Source of the DNA: Clavelina lepadiformis
Lineage: Eukaryota > Chordata > Ascidiacea > Aplousobranchia > Clavelinidae
Direction of reading: 5' to 3'
DNA length: 64,000 bases
NCBI RefSeq assembly: GCF_947623445.1
Contig: NC_135240.1
Span: 22,630,001-22,694,000, forward strand
Part shown: in pieces, positions 46,641 through 59,615 of the stretch
Position numbering within the stretch: position 1 is the stretch's first letter
Layout of the letters: every line of letters begins with the position of its first letter
Notes under the pieces: model-generated
The model's database searches: none
Seen by the model: only the letters and a program-made list of their open reading frames with translations
What the model was told of the DNA's origin: nothing
Translations under genes and position numbers: made by a program

Positions 46641-47439
46641 CTTTTTTACTTTGTGTATAGATGGTTTAATAAAAATTTGTTGCAACAAAGTCAGGTGTTC
46701 ATTATGAAGACGAAGAAACTATTTCGTCATAAGAAGGTCACACAGCCGGCAGTTACGGTTATGCGACTCAGTTAAAAGAAAGGGTACAAATAGAAATTTA
46801 TATTAGATGATAAATTTAAGTAAGGTGTAGATTTTTATGGTGCGATACGCCCTTGAAAGTTGTGTAAAGATAAGATGAAGAAACATATAATGAATAAGTG
46901 TACTGCACAACCTTATTAGGCGAAAGTAACAGCCACGTTTTGGAAAAATCCTCGTCTGATCAAAACCACTGCGACATAATTATGTTGGGCTTGAAGGAAT
47001 ATCATAAGTTTCTATGCACTTCTTCGTTTGCAAAGTACGCCAAAGGGCGAACGTCAATCTTAATGAGAGCCATTTTGCGTAAATGATGGTAGTTAATACT
47101 GACACAGATGTTACGCAGGCAGTAAACAACAGAAGTACTGTGCCCGCTTTTAATGTAGCTGCAGCAATAAAAGTTACGTAATTACTTATGATACAAGCAG
47201 GCATAAATTATGAAATCAAATTCCGTGTTGATACCACTGCTCCGGTTCCATTACGTCAAAAACTGTGCAGCTATGACATGTGACTGTTCTGCTGTCAAGC
47301 CCCAGCAACATGGTTAGTTAGAAAAGGTAGCGCCAAAGAGAAAACAATTCTTAATTTTGTGAAGGGTTGCTGTTAAATTATGTGAATTCAGCCAATAGTA
47401 GTAGGCTAGTAGCATAACATCTTATGAAATACATCGCAG

Positions 47440-47564
47440 AAGGAGCTATTTTTCAAACAACTGCCTCCAGCTCCATTTGAATTTCAGGTAGAGTTCCGGC
47501 TCCAGCTCCGTTGAAAATGCACGGCACCGGGGCTCCAGGATCCTGGTCCGGCTCCAAAGCCCTG
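47440..47564. mobile_element. Terminal fragment of a GGCTCC-rich hAT-like element
   Basis: The right edge in reverse complement reads CAGGGCTTTGGAGCCGG and the interior repeats GGCTCC and AGCTCC words, a style seen at ends of some hAT elements. No matching left end was found nearby, so this is a single end or truncated copy. The family is inferred from the terminus alone. Confidence 0.4.
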
Positions 47565-47994
47565 ACTAATAGGGCAAAACAGCAATTCTGTGCCAGAAAA
47601 TTAACATAACAGCCAACTTTCTGCACCAGTTAAGTCCAGCGCATCATACAAACTTTTCAGCAGGGCTCTCAAACAGCTGTCACAACCAGGATATCAAACC
47701 ACACTTTAAAACAATTTTCTGTTTGGTAGGTTTTAAAAAATGTGATTTTCTGGTTCTGGTTTGCACAAATGAAATTTGTAGCATTTCAAATTCTTGTTCA
47801 GCCGTAGTGGAAATCATGGCAACTGCACCCCCCAGACTTTTAAAGACTGTGCTTTGTGCTCCTGAATGTCTCCTTTTTTGCCGCCGAAAGAGAGCGCCTA
47901 CAGGTTTTGTGTTTAGGTTAAGGTTCATTGCGGACTGAAAAATGCACCTAGTATGCAAACACCAATTTGCATCTGGTGCACCTCGATTATTGCC

Positions 47995-48320
47995 GTCCTG
48001 CAGCCTAGAGATCTTGGTGAAAAGTGCCATGCTTTCAGCCTGGTGGTCAACAAGCTTGGGCATACAGGCATGTATATATAGGTTACATAAATTATATATA
48101 CAGTTTATATAGTAACATCACCCATAGTGGAAAATATGGAGTTTTTTATCTTCACGCCGATTTAAAAGAGATAAACATAGAATAACTGGTTGCTTGAACG
48201 CCTATTTATAATAATCAAACATAGAATTGTGCCTTCAGTGCACACCATCACGCCAACATTTGTTTCTTTTCACGGTCGAGTTCTTGTCAAAAACGAGCCT
48301 ACTTTCCACTCATGACAACA
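47995..48320. repeat. Third copy of the 31.8-32.3 kb repeat family
   Basis: AGAGATCTTGGTGAAAA near 48008 and the unit from 48143 (ATCTTCACGCCGATTTA, the GCTTGAACGCC block, CACACCATCACGCCAA) match the copies at 31777-32330 in the same order and orientation. An open frame on the minus strand at 47680-48063 overlaps part of it but has no recognisable domain. Confidence 0.65.
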
Positions 48321-48479
48321 TTTCTAAGAACTTTTCGAAAAGATTATCACACTTAGCAGGTGGTAACTGCTGAGAAAGGTTCACACTCCAGTTTCGGGTT
48401 ATGCTTTATCACTTTTGATGGTTCAGTTCAAAAAAATTAACAAATTGGGAAAATATTTTGACTAAAAAATATCAAGTCT

Positions 48480-48595
48480 AGTGCAGAAGTGCACAACCAA
48501 ATAACGTCACAATTTGAGTAGCTGGGGTTTAGTATACAAATGTCAGAATGTATCCTGTAGTTGTGCACTCCTATACTACACCCCACTTCTGCACT
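48480..48595. mobile_element. Short inverted-repeat element, copy 1
   Basis: Begins AGTGCAGAAGTG and ends CACTTCTGCACT, a perfect 12-bp terminal inverted repeat, with GCACAAC words just inside. Total 116 bp, too short to code. No target duplication was identified. It shares its interior with 49891-49972. Confidence 0.6.
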
Positions 48596-49890
48596 GAACC
48601 CAAAATATTCATTTGAACCAATTTACAGGTTCAAGTTTGGTGTAACTCTCTGTTAGGCTGTTGGAGAATTCAAATTTAGAACTCTTGTTTTTAGATCAAA
48701 AAAATTTAATTTGAAACAAGCAGTTTATTTTTAAGCAAAATATATATATAACATAACATAATATAACAACAGGCTATAACAACCTGAGGCAAATATATAT
48801 ATATTTTTAATTAGGCTATAGAGAAGCTTTATAGCGAGATATTTGTGTGTTGATATTTGTTTACAATGTAAAGTAATTATGACACTTACCCTTTCGGGTT
48901 ACTCGATTATGCCTAGCCTAAACGTAAAAAGTAGCCTAGGCTATGTGGCTCGTGAAAAGTCATACAAACCGTAAGCGGTGTTAGAATGTCTTGGTAAGCG
49001 GTATGTAAAAGCAACAATAGGCTGTAATTATCTTCTTCATATTATCTAACAGTAAAGTTGTAGCAGCGAGATAAGCACCGACAATTAGGACAGAACCACA
49101 GATTTCTTGTAAGCCAAATTGCTTTCTTCGTTATTCCATGCCTTGCGTGGCCCTATTGTTTGTTCTCACTTTTTCAGGTTCTGTGTTGCGGTTCAGAAAA
49201 AGTTTCAATTAAATTAAGCCTATCCATGCGTGACTACAAATAAACGGGATAGTGAAAGAATTTATCGCAGTCAACTATTTCATTTGCGTTTGTTTAACAA
49301 TTTGCTTTCATTTATTTTCTATTGATGGGTATTAAGCAAAATAAATATATCTAGTAAGTCATAAAGTGTATGGAGTAAATCTTTATAGAATACTTTGGAC
49401 CAACTTTTCATAAAAAGGCAATTGGAGTTGGGAGATTTTGTCCGTACTGCATTCAACGTCCAGTAATTTTTAGCTTATACAGCATGCACCAGCCAAATAA
49501 CCTTAATTTGTTCGATTTTGTACAGTGTTAAAAGAATCAGATGTTCCAACTTCGAACCAAAGAGAATAAAACACCGTGTTTAGGTCCATGACCAACATCA
49601 CGAAGCTGAAAAACTATAAAAAGGGAAACGTTTATTGAGAGTTTTAAATTAAAGTCTTGCAATAGAGAGAAACAGGTATGACCAATTTCATAGGTATTCA
49701 CTTTAGTTAAGACAATTTGGCAGGAAACTTTGCAGCAAGTTTAGCAACAGTTTCAAAAGTAGTACATTTCTGCCTCACGGAATTCCCCCTATCCACTTCC
49801 AAACTTAGCGTTCTCATCTGCGATCAAAAACATCTAACGTCTCAGGAAGAGCTGGCGGTGTAAAGTCTGTAAAGCCTTGGTGGGTCTATT

Positions 49891-49972
49891 GCAGAAGTGC
49901 ACAACCACAGTATACATGCATTTGTATACTGTGCTAGACCCCAGCTACTCGAATTGTGACGTCATTTGGTCA
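49891..49972. mobile_element. Short inverted-repeat element, copy 2 (rearranged)
   Basis: Starts GCAGAAGTGCACAACCA like copy 1, but its interior (TTTGTATACTG to GTGACGTCATTTGGT) is the reverse complement of the copy 1 interior (ACCAAATAACGTCAC to GTATACAAATG). One block is therefore inverted relative to the shared end. This fits a fold-back element or recombination between copies. Confidence 0.55.
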
Positions 49973-50315
49973 AACTTTTGGAAATTTTGCTTTTAGCGCT
50001 ACAGTTAAACCTTCCAATAAATGGAACACCTAAAACTGTAACATATTAGAAATAATAAGGTGTCATATAGCACTAGGCATGCATGGACTTCAAACACAAT
50101 GCATATTTAAAACTCAGAAGCACATATTCTGACATTGTGTAGTGGTATTGTTTCGGTTTATGGTCAGAGTGCAGTTGTATGTGTACGGTTCCCCCATTTT
50201 TTGTCAGGTTTTTGTTAATAAGAAACATTTTTATTTTGTGCCGCTTATAGGTATTGGCCTATGTAAATTTTTACTAGATACGTTTTTTTTATAAATGTAT
50301 TTGTGTCAATTCGAC

Positions 50316-53300
50316 ATGGATGTGAAGTACGCAAGTCCTTGCTCCTCAGCCGAGGGTGGTATTGGAGAAGGGATCGACCAGCATGAAATGAAAGAAACTG
50401 AGGCAAAAACTGCTGTAAGTGAATACCTGAATACAGGTTATTACCCTATTGGAAAGTTTGTATGATGCAGCGGGTTTCTGCATCATGCACAAAGCTGGGT
50501 TTTGCGCCAATTTTATGGCGTAGAATTGCCGCTTGGCTTTATATTGTATGTTACAAGTATTCACTGGTGCATTTATCTGGGGTTATTATTGCTTGCATTT
50601 TAGCCTAGAACACATTATTGGACATATAAGAGTATTTTATAAATGAGTCGTTATGTATTATTTTAAACTTGTAATATCCAACAATGTTTATAACACAAAA
50701 ACAGCATTATACAGCTAATCAGTACAACAAACAATTACAAATAAAATTTTTACTTCTAACCTATCTACACAATGGTATCTACTGAAGTTGCATGGAAGCC
50801 AGTTTGAGAAGTGTATTGGTATAAATAATGATTTTTTACTATAGGCCTCATTAATTTAAACCACTTTGTTTTGTTAAAAATTGGCGCTTTATTGAGGTAC
50901 CCATGCACCTATTGCAGTAAAATTCTTTACAGAGCTTTACTGTGACTTGAATGAAGTAGAACTTGCCTAAGAAAACAGGCAAAAAACCAGATGGAATTTT
51001 CCATTGTAGAGAAACAGTCAACTTAAACAAATGAAACACTCACTGTTTTTTGCTTGTTTGTTTACTGTATTGAATCAGTTGACATAAGTCTAAGATAGCA
51101 TGTATTTATAACTACAATAGATTAAGGCACGAAAAAAGAACTTCACTGAAAATCCAATTGCACCCAAAATGATTCAATTCAAATAAAAGAATATATAAAA
51201 TTGGTCAATCACTGCACGTAAGACACACATTAAAATCTGACACCTATGAAAACGTAATTTAAAAATATGTAACATTTGTTGTAATCCAGATTAGTGTTTT
51301 TTATTATTGATGTGGCATACCCATTCCTAAATTGTCACTTTGTAGTTGGATTTGGACAAAAAGGTTTCTGGATTAAAGGGATGAGTAGTATGGGAAGAAA
51401 CTCGTTGGCCTAGCAGTTTAATGTTGACTATTGGGGATTCCGTTTTTTCTGGGTTTAGGTTAACAAGAACTGACTAACTGTACATAATTGATTTAATATG
51501 GTTCTTTGTATGCAGACTGATATTCTTCGTACAAAAGGCTTGCTTTCTTCTGTTGATAATGAGGATAAAGACTTGAAAAATGAAGAAAAGATTGCCTGGA
51601 TGAAGAATGTGGATCAGGAGAAAGCTGAATGGGATGCTCTTGACTTGATGAAGCATGCAGGTATTGTATTGGGCTATTGGCATATGTTTGAGCACATGTG
51701 TCACAGACCGTTTTGAAATTGTGTGCTTTTTAGAAAACATGCTTGTACGAATTCAGTCTCATTAGTTGGTATTTTTATATATTATGATAACTTGTTTGGT
51801 AAGGGAATAACGTGATACCTCAAAATTCAAATGCCCTTAAACTCAAACAGCTCAAAATTCCAACAAATGTTTATAAAAAATTTGTGCCGGCAGTCAAATT
51901 TTTTTTGAAATTTAATCATTACTAAATGTACATACGTAAACAATACTTTCAACAAGTAGATACTTTTTCATTAGAAATCTGTTTACGAGTATAACGTAAA
52001 GAATTTCTTTCTTTTGTTTTTTTTTGCATTTATAATGGTACATATTGTAATGCTATTATTGTTTGCGTTGGGTATCAGTTATTTCAGGTATTTACTAGTT
52101 CTTCTTACTGAAACATGAGGTATTCTGAGAATGGAATAGTTTACTGTAATTTACATTGTTTCATATGGGAAACATTGTTTTAACTTCCATCCAGAAAAGC
52201 TTTACATTCTACTTAATTTTTTTAAGAATGAAAAATCCTTAAGTAATGTGGGCTAATTTGAATGTGCCTGATAGGAGTGAAAAGCTAACTGGCATTTTTA
52301 ATGCTCTTTGACGTCAAACAATAAGTAAGAAAAATGTTGTTGCTATGCAAACCTGCAATCAGTCATTGCAATAGAGGATTTTCAAGCTTTTTGTTTGTAC
52401 TCTATATCGTTGTCTTATTTTGGGATTGCATTGGCATTAGTCATTTTATGATTTAAGTGTCTTGCCTTTTTAATGAATGTGTGATAACTTGCATGTAAGC
52501 TTTGATAAACTTGAGTGGCAAAAATCAACTTGAGTCACCTTTTATTTTTAATTTTAGTTAGCGGTGTTGTTAAAGCAATAGAAGACATACTGTTTCCGGA
52601 AGCTCTGCAGTTTTTTCAAACTCAGGCTGTCGGATCTACAGAAGGTTTTACAAAAAAACGGCGTTCACGAGTTTCACAATTGATGAGGCTAATTTTTGGT
52701 CCAAGACGTTTGAATAAATCTTTGCACCAAGAACGTGATTTGATATGTCGCATAAGCCAGGGTAAATTATACTGCTTGAATGATATTTATAGTTTGTTTT
52801 AAAAGATTACAGGGTTAGTCCAAAACCATTGAAATATTTTTAAAACCCTTTTACATATAGATACAGTATATACCTTTTTATTGCATGTTATATTGTTTAC
52901 TACCGGTACTATAAAAATACCATTCTGGTCTAAATTTGTATCTTTTTCACAGAGATGTTTAAGTTACAAGGCCTTCATTGCTAAGGTGATACATGTTTAT
53001 TGTATAAATTTCAGCTATGTTGAATCATGATGAACCGGTACATTGTCGAGTTATCCAAACAATTTACAAGCGTCTAATTGGTTCCAAACACAACTGCCCC
53101 AACCATGGGCCCCATTGGGAAGTTATTGGTTTTCAGGGTGGGTAGGAGTAAGGCAGGATTTATTTTCAGCATCTTGTCTCTTTTATGCACCTTGTCGCTT
53201 TTTATGCAATTTTTGTGGATTTGCTCACAGGTCATGATCCTGCGACTGACTTGCGTGGAGCTGGATTTCTTGCACTCCTTCATCTGCTGTTCCTCGTCAC

Positions 53301-54210
53301 AGAACACCCGCATGTTGCTGTTGAAATTTATCAACTCTCGACACATCCTGTACAAAACTTCCCATTTTGCTTAGTTTCTATAAATGTTACCAGAATTGCA
53401 CTTTTGGCTTTACGTGAAGATAAGCTTTCCAGGTTGCAAATAATTATTTGATTTTTATTGATTATGTCTGGAGTTAATTTTTTAATCAATTTTAAAATAT
53501 TTTGATTGTTAAACTAACAAGTTTTCGATGAAATGGTTCTGTTAATTTTATTCAACTAATGTTATTCGGGAAAGAACTAAGTTTAAAAAATAATTTTTGT
53601 TCAGAATATGCAACAAACGGAAACAAGTTGTTTCAGTTATGAATGAATTTTATCTTGCTGTCTTTTGGCATATTTACTATGTCTGGAAAAATCAACATAA
53701 AACAATGAATGAATCTGGTCACGTTATGAAGGGTAAGTGCGTGACTGCGTTAATAATCTTGCAGAACCAACAGAATAACACTTGTATTCCGACATACAAA
53801 ATTAACCAGGTTTAAATATTCTAGTACCAGAATAATAAAAACAACCAGTAATCAAAAAAAACTTAAATTGTCATTCATTAGCTGCGGAAATAACTGCTTT
53901 GAAAGATCCTGCAATGCTCATGAAAGCACTAAACAGTGCTCTTGAAATGAGAAGAAAGAAGTTGAGTGTTGTGCCTCCTACGATCGTCTTATCCAGGCTC
54001 TCCACTGCTTCAACGGATTCCGATGTGTCCACTCATTCTCCTGTACTGACTTCCCAATCGTTGGATGTTGTTTTGCAGCCAGTGGAGAGGGAGCGGGCAG
54101 ATTCCAAAACAAGCGATCCTCGATTTGCTGGGGTTCTAGAAATCTATAAGGAAGAGATGACTGTTACTCAAAGGGAAGAGAAGGAGACGAATGTCACATT
54201 GCAGTTGTAG
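50316..54210 (+). CDS. ELMOD3: ELMOD3, ELMO-domain GTPase-activating protein, 7 exons, 409 aa
   Basis: ELMOD proteins are GTPase-activating proteins for ARL2/ARF-family GTPases; human ELMOD3 (381 aa) acts at actin-rich and ciliary structures and is linked to deafness. Exons: 50316-50414, 51516-51660, 52558-52761, 53015-53137, 53231-53432, 53605-53732, 53882-54210, all in phase. The ELMO domain begins around residue 105 ([11 protein letters not shown]) and includes [29 protein letters not shown] and [20 protein letters not shown]. Arg199 in DLRG is the conserved residue needed for GAP activity in the family. The last about 75 residues are low-complexity and divergent. The first exon (33 codons) depends only on ATG and donor signals and is less certain. 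Confidence 0.92.
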
Positions 54211-55497
54211 TCTTCGGAAGCAATATTTTTTTTATTAGATGCCAAATGCATCTGAGTCTGCAGTTTTTCTGCTGCTGATAGGTAAGCTCTTCATTGTCTA
54301 CTTTAGGAATGATCATATGAACCCAAACCTCTTTCCAGTTTTTTAAATCTTATCACTGTGCTTGGTGGATTTGTGGGGTTGTGCTAGTTTGTTTTATATT
54401 TAACAGTTATTTGTAAATGAAAGTGGTGCTCGTTGTTCTGTGATAACAGTTAATTGTCTTGTTCTTTAAGATGAAAAGTTTGCTATTATGTTCCAAAATG
54501 CCACAAGTAATTCCACCCAAGGAAATGCACCCAAACATAGCCGTGGTATCAACGAGTCATGTTTAGAATCAGTTAATTGTAGCCTATGCTACCGAAATGA
54601 AGCACTTGGTTATGTGTAGATTACATATATATGTATTATACAGTGGGATCTCGTTATTCCGGAGTTCACTACTTGAAAGCTCACACCAATTTATACACAA
54701 TGTTCTATGGAGAAAAGACCTCATTGTGTATAGCTTCTCGTACTGGCTATATACTTTATCTTTTTCTCCACAACACCTATTTCCGAATAACAAAGTTTCA
54801 CTACTTTTACAACTTTCAGCCATCCATAACCATTGCGTTATAAAGGGAATGTTTCAACATACAACATTTCTGGGATATTTTCAATTTTAGATATTATAGA
54901 TATGATGTTGGTCTGTGTGTACGTCAAACAAGTCAGTAATTCCGATGAAGTAAGGGGTTATGAAGTTTGTTTACCGTAATATAAATATGAAAACTACCTA
55001 AGGTCTTGTATAGGTGCATTTTCTTACGGGTGCAAATGTTGTGGCAACCACCTGTTTCTACTTGCAAATTTGCACTACAATTGATTGCTGATTTCATATA
55101 CTCTGTCATTTTTATTTTGCCTTACCTTGATGTAAATTCTTATTTGCTTTTAATTGTTTACTTCGGAAACATTTTATGTCTTTAGCACTGTGTGTTGCTC
55201 AATATACCTTTGCTGTGTCTGTATGATGCATTGCTATGTGCCGAGTTAAATGTGAAATTAGCTCAAAAAATTGGCTTTCCACTTCAACACTTTGTGTCAC
55301 ACTCAAAGTATGATTTTTGAACGTTTTCATCCCCGTTTTTCGCTGGCCCTGTTAAACACTTAGCTAATCAAAAAGTAGGTTAAATCATAAAACCAAACAG
55401 ATATAGATTTGGAGAATAAAGCACTCTGCTATTTCACAAAAAGAGCTTAATATATACAGTGCGCATATATGAAAGGCAATGAAAGAACCCGCAAAAT
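54211..55497. other. Intergenic between convergent ELMOD3 and the four-repeat gene
   Basis: Contains the 3' UTRs of both genes. No coding frame, repeat or RNA gene could be supported. Confidence 0.45.
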
Positions 55498-58302
55498 TTA
55501 CATGATAGCGCAACCGACAAAACAGCAAAATGGTTCGGCCGGTTTGTCTGTGGGTGGCTCCACCACGTTAGTGAGAGTGTTGGGCTTAAAAAAGACTCTG
55601 ATAACAGTCAGCCTGCATTCCAAAGAGCTTCTGCACAATGTTGAGACATGATCTTCCTTGTTGTAGGTCCGCGAAGGCAGCATGGTGTGGACATTGTATG
55701 AACTTTTTTGCCACTTTTCAACATTGTCGGTTTGTACGCATATAACTTCAGCACCTTGAAAGGAAGTTGTAAGCTCGTGTAAAAAAGATGTAGCCTATTG
55801 TACGATTTTGTATAAATATAATCACACAATATAACTCACGCAAGGTTAATCACACAGTACATGGAATAACCAATGCTGGAGTTGGGTTGTTACACTATTA
55901 TGCAAACCTGTTCGAGACAACCAGTCGTTCATTCTTGCTACGGTATGCCGCATGGTCGCATGGATGGCCCTTTGAGCTCCGCAGCACCATCTTGTGGTTA
56001 ATTGACATGGCACAAAGGTTGCCATGTCAATTTCCTGCTTCAGATCTTCCCCAAATAAGCTTAACTCCATTGACTTTCTGCCATCGTCTTGAACGTTTTC
56101 CCGTGAATACCACACCCTCAGTACTCGCAACGTTGTATGCAGGGCACTGACCCGCGTCGTTTCAAAGCAAGAAATACTGGTGTTGAGGTAACCTTTAGAC
56201 GCATCTGAAAAAATTATCGATGTTGTGATGATGATACCATAATTGCTTGTAATAGTTCAAAGACTTGTATGTTATACTGACTCAAATGTCTCATCTTGAA
56301 GGGAAATTCCACCGATTGAATATTGATAATCTTTTTTGAACGCTCCCTTTTCATCCAGTCGCTCGCTTTTATTATTAAAGTCGCATGTGATTCGAATTGT
56401 GGAGTCGACGGCGGCATTGAAAGAATTCCGGGAACGAAATCCACATATCCTATAGGCAACACCGTGCTGTAACGTAAGTATTTTAACCACTGTGATACAG
56501 CGAGTACCTAGGTCTGGGCTTGTGTTATGAGATTCGCTGTCAGCAGAATAGATCCTGATCATGAAAAACTCCCAAATTCCCTGTGCGTCAACATTGCAAT
56601 AGGTCGTGTCTGCATTCAAAGTTCCGTCTGTGCGATGCGCAATGGCGTAATTAAGTGGAACCGTTTCAGCGTTAAGGAACCTTCCTGCATACAAAAAGTA
56701 CGTTATGTTAAAGATAACTTACAATTTATCAGGAATTTCTGTTTAAAACACCAAGGAAACTTAGCGCAAACTCTAGTCATTTACGCCTTCACCGCAAGAA
56801 TATTTCACTCTTTTTGTAGATTCAGGCCCACCTTGTAGAGGCATTGCCTGCATTTCTTGGTTCAATTTTTCTAAGGTTTTCGGAAGATCTTCCATGTACG
56901 GACAATCTCCTCGCTTCCACTTTCTGTCCTTGTTTTTTGTTTTGTAATCCGGGATAATGTTTTGGTAGTTTAGTATCGTTGGACGAAATTTATCAGGCTG
57001 GCGTTTAACCCACAATCTAAAAAGAGTTTGATAAAGATCCCTCATGTAGTTGGGCAAACTTAGCCTACAATAGTGATTACAAAATGATTTTCCAAGCTCC
57101 TTTGCTATTTTAATTTTCCTTTTTCAAATGAAACATAGCAGGGCCCGCAGCGGTAACTTACCTAAGTCCAATAACATATGAACGATCATCAGAAGCAGTG
57201 TTTTCTGTATTCAGTTCATGAAACTGATCCATACGATGGCGGACGCTCTCGCATTGTGTAACTTGGTATTCCGCGTTTTCGGCCAACCATAAATTTGCCT
57301 CTTCGACACACACTCTGTCGTGAAATTATAACACAAAAATTATTGCAAGATTAGCAATAAGACACGCTTTAAAATTATTATAATCTAACGATAAGATTTT
57401 CAGTACTGGGCCTACATTACCACGATTTTATGTTGTCACGTTTCTACATTAACCTACAACTCTTATGTTACTACTATACAAGCCTATGACACAGATTTGT
57501 ATTACAACGTATGCGCTATACAGTATAGCAATAAAAAAGCGATAACGTTTCTATTTTACCCAAATTCCTGATATTCCCTGCTCCAAAATGATTCTTTCAC
57601 TATTTTGGGAACAAAGTCAACGTAGTCTACGCTGTTGTTGCTCAGAAGTTGTACTTGACTCGTACCGGAAGCATTGGTTCTCAAAAGTGTTGTATACAGC
57701 GGCGAAGATATTCTGGAGTGGCTTCGACTAGCTGAAGTGGATTTAATGAAGGGTGTCTCGACGCGAACAGTTCCTGGATCTTCACTTACGTTGGGTACGT
57801 CCACAGAATCGAAGCTGGGTTGTTCTTGCTCGTTTTTTGCAACCGTACCATAAGGAGTGACGTTTCCATAATACTTCTCAAGTGTCGCAGAGTTGAACTC
57901 TTTGTACTCTGTGACGTCTTGCTTATGTGTAGGCACTGTATACGAGGTGGATTCAGAAACACATGGTGAAACACTCCTGTCTCTTTTGGTTACACTTTGA
58001 CCGTCCGGAACGACCACCAGTTTCCTGTATGTGCGCTCTTGCTCTGGAGTTTGCAGCAGAGACATGGTTTGCTCCGGAACTGCAAGTCCAACATTCTCTT
58101 CCCCGTGTTCTGAAGCGTCTTGTTGGTTCGTGCTTTTCACTTGAGTCAGGTTTGGTGATACTCTTCCACTTGCACCTTTAATCACGTGATTTTGTTTTTT
58201 GATTTGACTCGATTGAGTTTTTGGTGCTGAAAGCTTTTCTCCAGCTTGCCATTGTGATGAATTTACAGAACTTTGTACAAAAACCTGTTGCTGTTTTTCC
58301 AT
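55498..58302 (-). CDS. Unrecognised four-repeat protein, 7 exons, about 659 aa
   Basis: Function unknown to me. Exons: 58302-57560, 57314-57162, 57016-56832, 56684-56508, 56449-56282, 56204-55908, 55754-55498; phases close to a stop at 55498. Residues 1-220 are Gln/Ser/Thr-rich and probably disordered, with no signal peptide or membrane segment. Then a unit occurs four times, each as DFVP-like start, aromatic stretch, N-x-W-L-like helix, CESV-like strand and LRLW-like strand. Unit 1 is 225-305 (YVDFVPKI, EANLWLAEN, TQCESV, IGLRLWVK). Unit 2 is 313-407 (NIIPDY, LEKLNQEM, FLNAETV, FFMIRIYS). Unit 3 is 420-512 (YVDFVPGI, KASDWMKR, NIQSVEF, LRVLRVWYS). Unit 4 is about 535-633 (MATFVPCQ, RMNDWLSR, VICVQTDNV, LTVIRVFF). 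An intron falls inside each unit after the W-L segment. The repeats themselves support the splice model. Confidence 0.75.
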
Positions 58303-59615
58303 TTCTTGTATATAGGCTATAAAAAGCTGTATTCACAATATTGTAGCCTCATTGTTGTCGCCTATACTTAATAATTCGATGTGTAAAGAATTCAATTTTT
58401 AAACTAATTAACCTTCAATTTTTTGTGCAGTATTTGCCACAATACGATGCTGACCTTAATGCAATTAGAGAATAAATATTGAGATAAGCCAGCAACTATA
58501 GCATCTAAATCTTTTAAGACAATAAAACTAGTAAGTTAAAGCTATTCTCTAACCAGACGTATCAGCACAATACTACGCGACCGAGCTTTATAATGTCTCT
58601 AAAACATATAGAGTTAGGCTGCTTTTTAAAATAGCGTTTCATATTTCGAGTAGTAGATGTCGCTCTGTTGCTATCAATATCTACAGTAAAATGACAACAC
58701 GCAGAACATACGACAGGCCACAAGATAAGCTAAGAGCTTCATCTAAATGTAATAAGAGTCCGTATGCGAAGCATTTAAGGTAACCTAATATTCACTGTTC
58801 TTTATTATCACTGCTCTGATGAAGGTCAAGATTACTCATCCCCAGAGTAAGATAAAACCACGCTGAAAGTTAAGTTCAGCAAAGTTGTTTTATCTTCTGG
58901 TGTATAATATCACGACATTTCTTCTGGCATTCGATAATCCCATTAGCGCTAGTCATTTCAACGCCTGTCGTTCAAGCGTCATGTCGCCAAAAAATGTCGA
59001 CCCAACGTAATTATCAATTCCCAAGCGATTAGGCATTAAGAAAAACCATCGAAGCGTGGCTGATTTCGACAGCTGAAACGATCGGACTTGAAGAGGTCAA
59101 CCGAGTCAAAAACCTATGCCATTGCAACCTGACTCAATCTCTATTGCCATAAATTGCAAATGTTTGATGAATTTGGATTACAAGATAGCACATGCACTAA
59201 ACAGTACATTTAAAAATGCAATGTATCGTGATTGTATTATTGCACAAATTCCGAACAAATAACCTACATAATGATGGCATGTTCCCGTATACTCAATCAA
59301 ATAAAAACCACGCAAAAATATGCATCCAAAACTTCTAGTGAACTGCGCATCTCCTGAACAAAAATTAGGGAAACTGCGCAGTAACATACGGAAGAATAGG
59401 GGGCAGTGTAAATTAAAAGTGCACGCAAAATTAACAAATTTACTCATTTAAGTGAAAAGTCTATTTTCTACCTATTAAAAGTATTTCTGTAATCTATATT
59501 GTTCTCTTGTAGCGTCAATTACATCAATTAGTTGCATATAACCAGTGAACAAAGTTTATAATCATAAAACGACTACTTCATTAGAAGTTATAAAAAATTT
59601 GCAACTGGCTTCAAA
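58303..59615. other. Intergenic between the four-repeat gene and HACL1
   Basis: 1.3 kb, AT-rich. It should contain the promoter of the four-repeat gene and the HACL1 3' UTR. No further gene or repeat recognised. Confidence 0.45.

Noticed and set aside
47680-48063. 127-codon minus-strand open frame
   Set aside because: It overlaps an interspersed repeat also present near 32 kb, has no domain, and no splice context.
55846-56130. 94-codon open frame that could be the C-terminus of the four-repeat gene
   Set aside because: A donor at 55907 joined to an acceptor at 55754 completes unit 4 with the strand motif LTVIRVFF, which the read-through frame lacks.
56272-56694. 140-codon open frame ending exon 4 of the four-repeat gene
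   Set aside because: Reading through loses the repeat pattern. Splicing at 56508 to 56449 recovers a clear third unit beginning YVDFVPGI, so the long frame includes intron sequence.
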